Position numbers and translations under genes: made by a program. From Deinococcus aquaedulcis (GTDB taxonomy: Bacteria > Deinococcota > Deinococci > Deinococcales > Deinococcaceae): DNA of 64,000 nt. Numbering within the stretch: position 1 is the first letter of the stretch; every line of letters starts with the position of its first letter. A model generated the notes under the pieces. That model worked only from the letters and a program-made list of their open reading frames with translations, ran no database searches and was not told the DNA's origin. This document shows, in pieces, positions 63,780 through 64,000 of the stretch. The DNA is taken from contig NZ_JAHRBL010000007.1 of the NCBI RefSeq assembly GCF_019693445.1, positions 1 to 64,000 of the forward strand, in the 5' to 3' direction.

Positions 63780-64000
63780 GCACCACTTCCAGAATCTTCT
63801 GCCCGTACTTGCGCAGCCGCTCCGGGCCCATGCCGCGCACCGCTTTCAGGTCCGCTTCGGTGTAGGGCACGCGGCGGGCGATTTCGGCCAGGGTGGCGTT
63901 GCTGGCAATGATGAAGCGGCTGATCTCCTGACGCTTGGCTTCGGCGTTGCGCCACTCGCGCAGGCGGGCGTACACAGCGGCCTGCTCGTCCGTCAGGCCG
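63772..64000 (-). CDS. HRDC-domain protein, C-terminus (probably RecQ), cut by window end
   Basis: The reading frame continues past the window. The visible 76 residues (LTDEQAAVYARLREWRNAEAKRQ, then FIIASNATLAEIARRVPYTEADLKAVRGMGPERLRKYG) form one HRDC domain with the usual G-x-G-x-x-R/K-L-x-x-Y-G ending. HRDC domains terminate RecQ helicases and RNase D; Deinococcus RecQ carries several, so RecQ is favoured. The helicase core is outside the window. Confidence 0.7.
   Translation of the reverse strand, partial: GLTDEQAAVYARLREWRNAEAKRQEISRFIIASNATLAEIARRVPYTEADLKAVRGMGPERLRKYGQKILEVVRG

Overview
The window is high-GC bacterial chromosome and looks like a Deinococcus. The evidence is the gene repertoire (Pnkp/Hen1 RNA repair, a compact RNA-ligase-like gene, AceE-type pyruvate dehydrogenase, an aqualysin-like subtilase), a 17-bp palindrome of the radiation/desiccation response motif type ahead of uvrB, and many start codons lying 5-7 bases after a TANNNT box, the leaderless pattern typical of this genus. 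No rRNA, tRNA or CRISPR array was seen.

Layout. 1-4.4 kb is accessory: two orphan genes and a frameshifted IS701-type transposase that may lie inside one CTAG-flanked element, then a YwqG-like protein and the RNA-ligase-like protein. 4.5-9.8 kb holds a lipoprotein and aceE-aceF (pyruvate dehydrogenase E1 and E2, the latter with two lipoyl domains). 9.9-13.1 kb holds a translationally coupled ATP-grasp/GNAT pair divergent from a LysR regulator. 13.1-17.2 kb holds a secreted protein, an MFS exporter, a VC0807-like membrane protein and a lower-GC secreted protein. 17.2-18.0 kb is a decayed IS5-type element that abuts the stop codon of hen1. 18.0-22.0 kb is the RNA-repair pair pnkp-hen1. 22.3-25.9 kb is uvrB, interrupted in its Walker A motif by a 522-residue intein that carries a LAGLIDADG-like endonuclease and an additional XRE-type helix-turn-helix.

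26-36 kb holds a GNAT protein, small secreted proteins, an aldo/keto reductase, an ABC exporter, divergent ald/lrp enclosed by two long inverted repeats, a cyclophilin lipoprotein, a phosphatidylserine-decarboxylase-like protein lacking the pyruvoyl serine, and an Hsp20. 36.9-41.9 kb is a pyrimidine operon (pyrR-pyrB-two secreted paralogues-metallophosphatase-pyrC) with a PyrR-type leader, an intrinsic terminator and a leader peptide that overlaps the pyrR start.

42-53 kb holds a FAD oxidoreductase, a TPR protein with a degenerate GGDEF domain, an IclR regulator, a subtilase, an M20 amidohydrolase and an HD-GYP sensor. 53-64 kb holds folE, purA, a YjbQ protein, a DUF4403 protein, a flavin-reductase-like protein, xseB, an acyltransferase, a cobalamin riboswitch in front of btuFCD plus a 2Fe-2S protein, and the C-terminus of an HRDC protein (probably RecQ) cut by the window end.

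The genes most likely to work together are aceE/aceF; pnkp/hen1 (possibly with the ligase-like gene); the ATP-grasp/GNAT pair; lrp/ald; the pyr operon; and btuFCD under B12 control. The least explained pieces are the possible cargo-carrying IS701-type element, the HTH-bearing UvrB intein, the inverted repeats around ald/lrp, and the two secreted paralogues inside the pyr operon.
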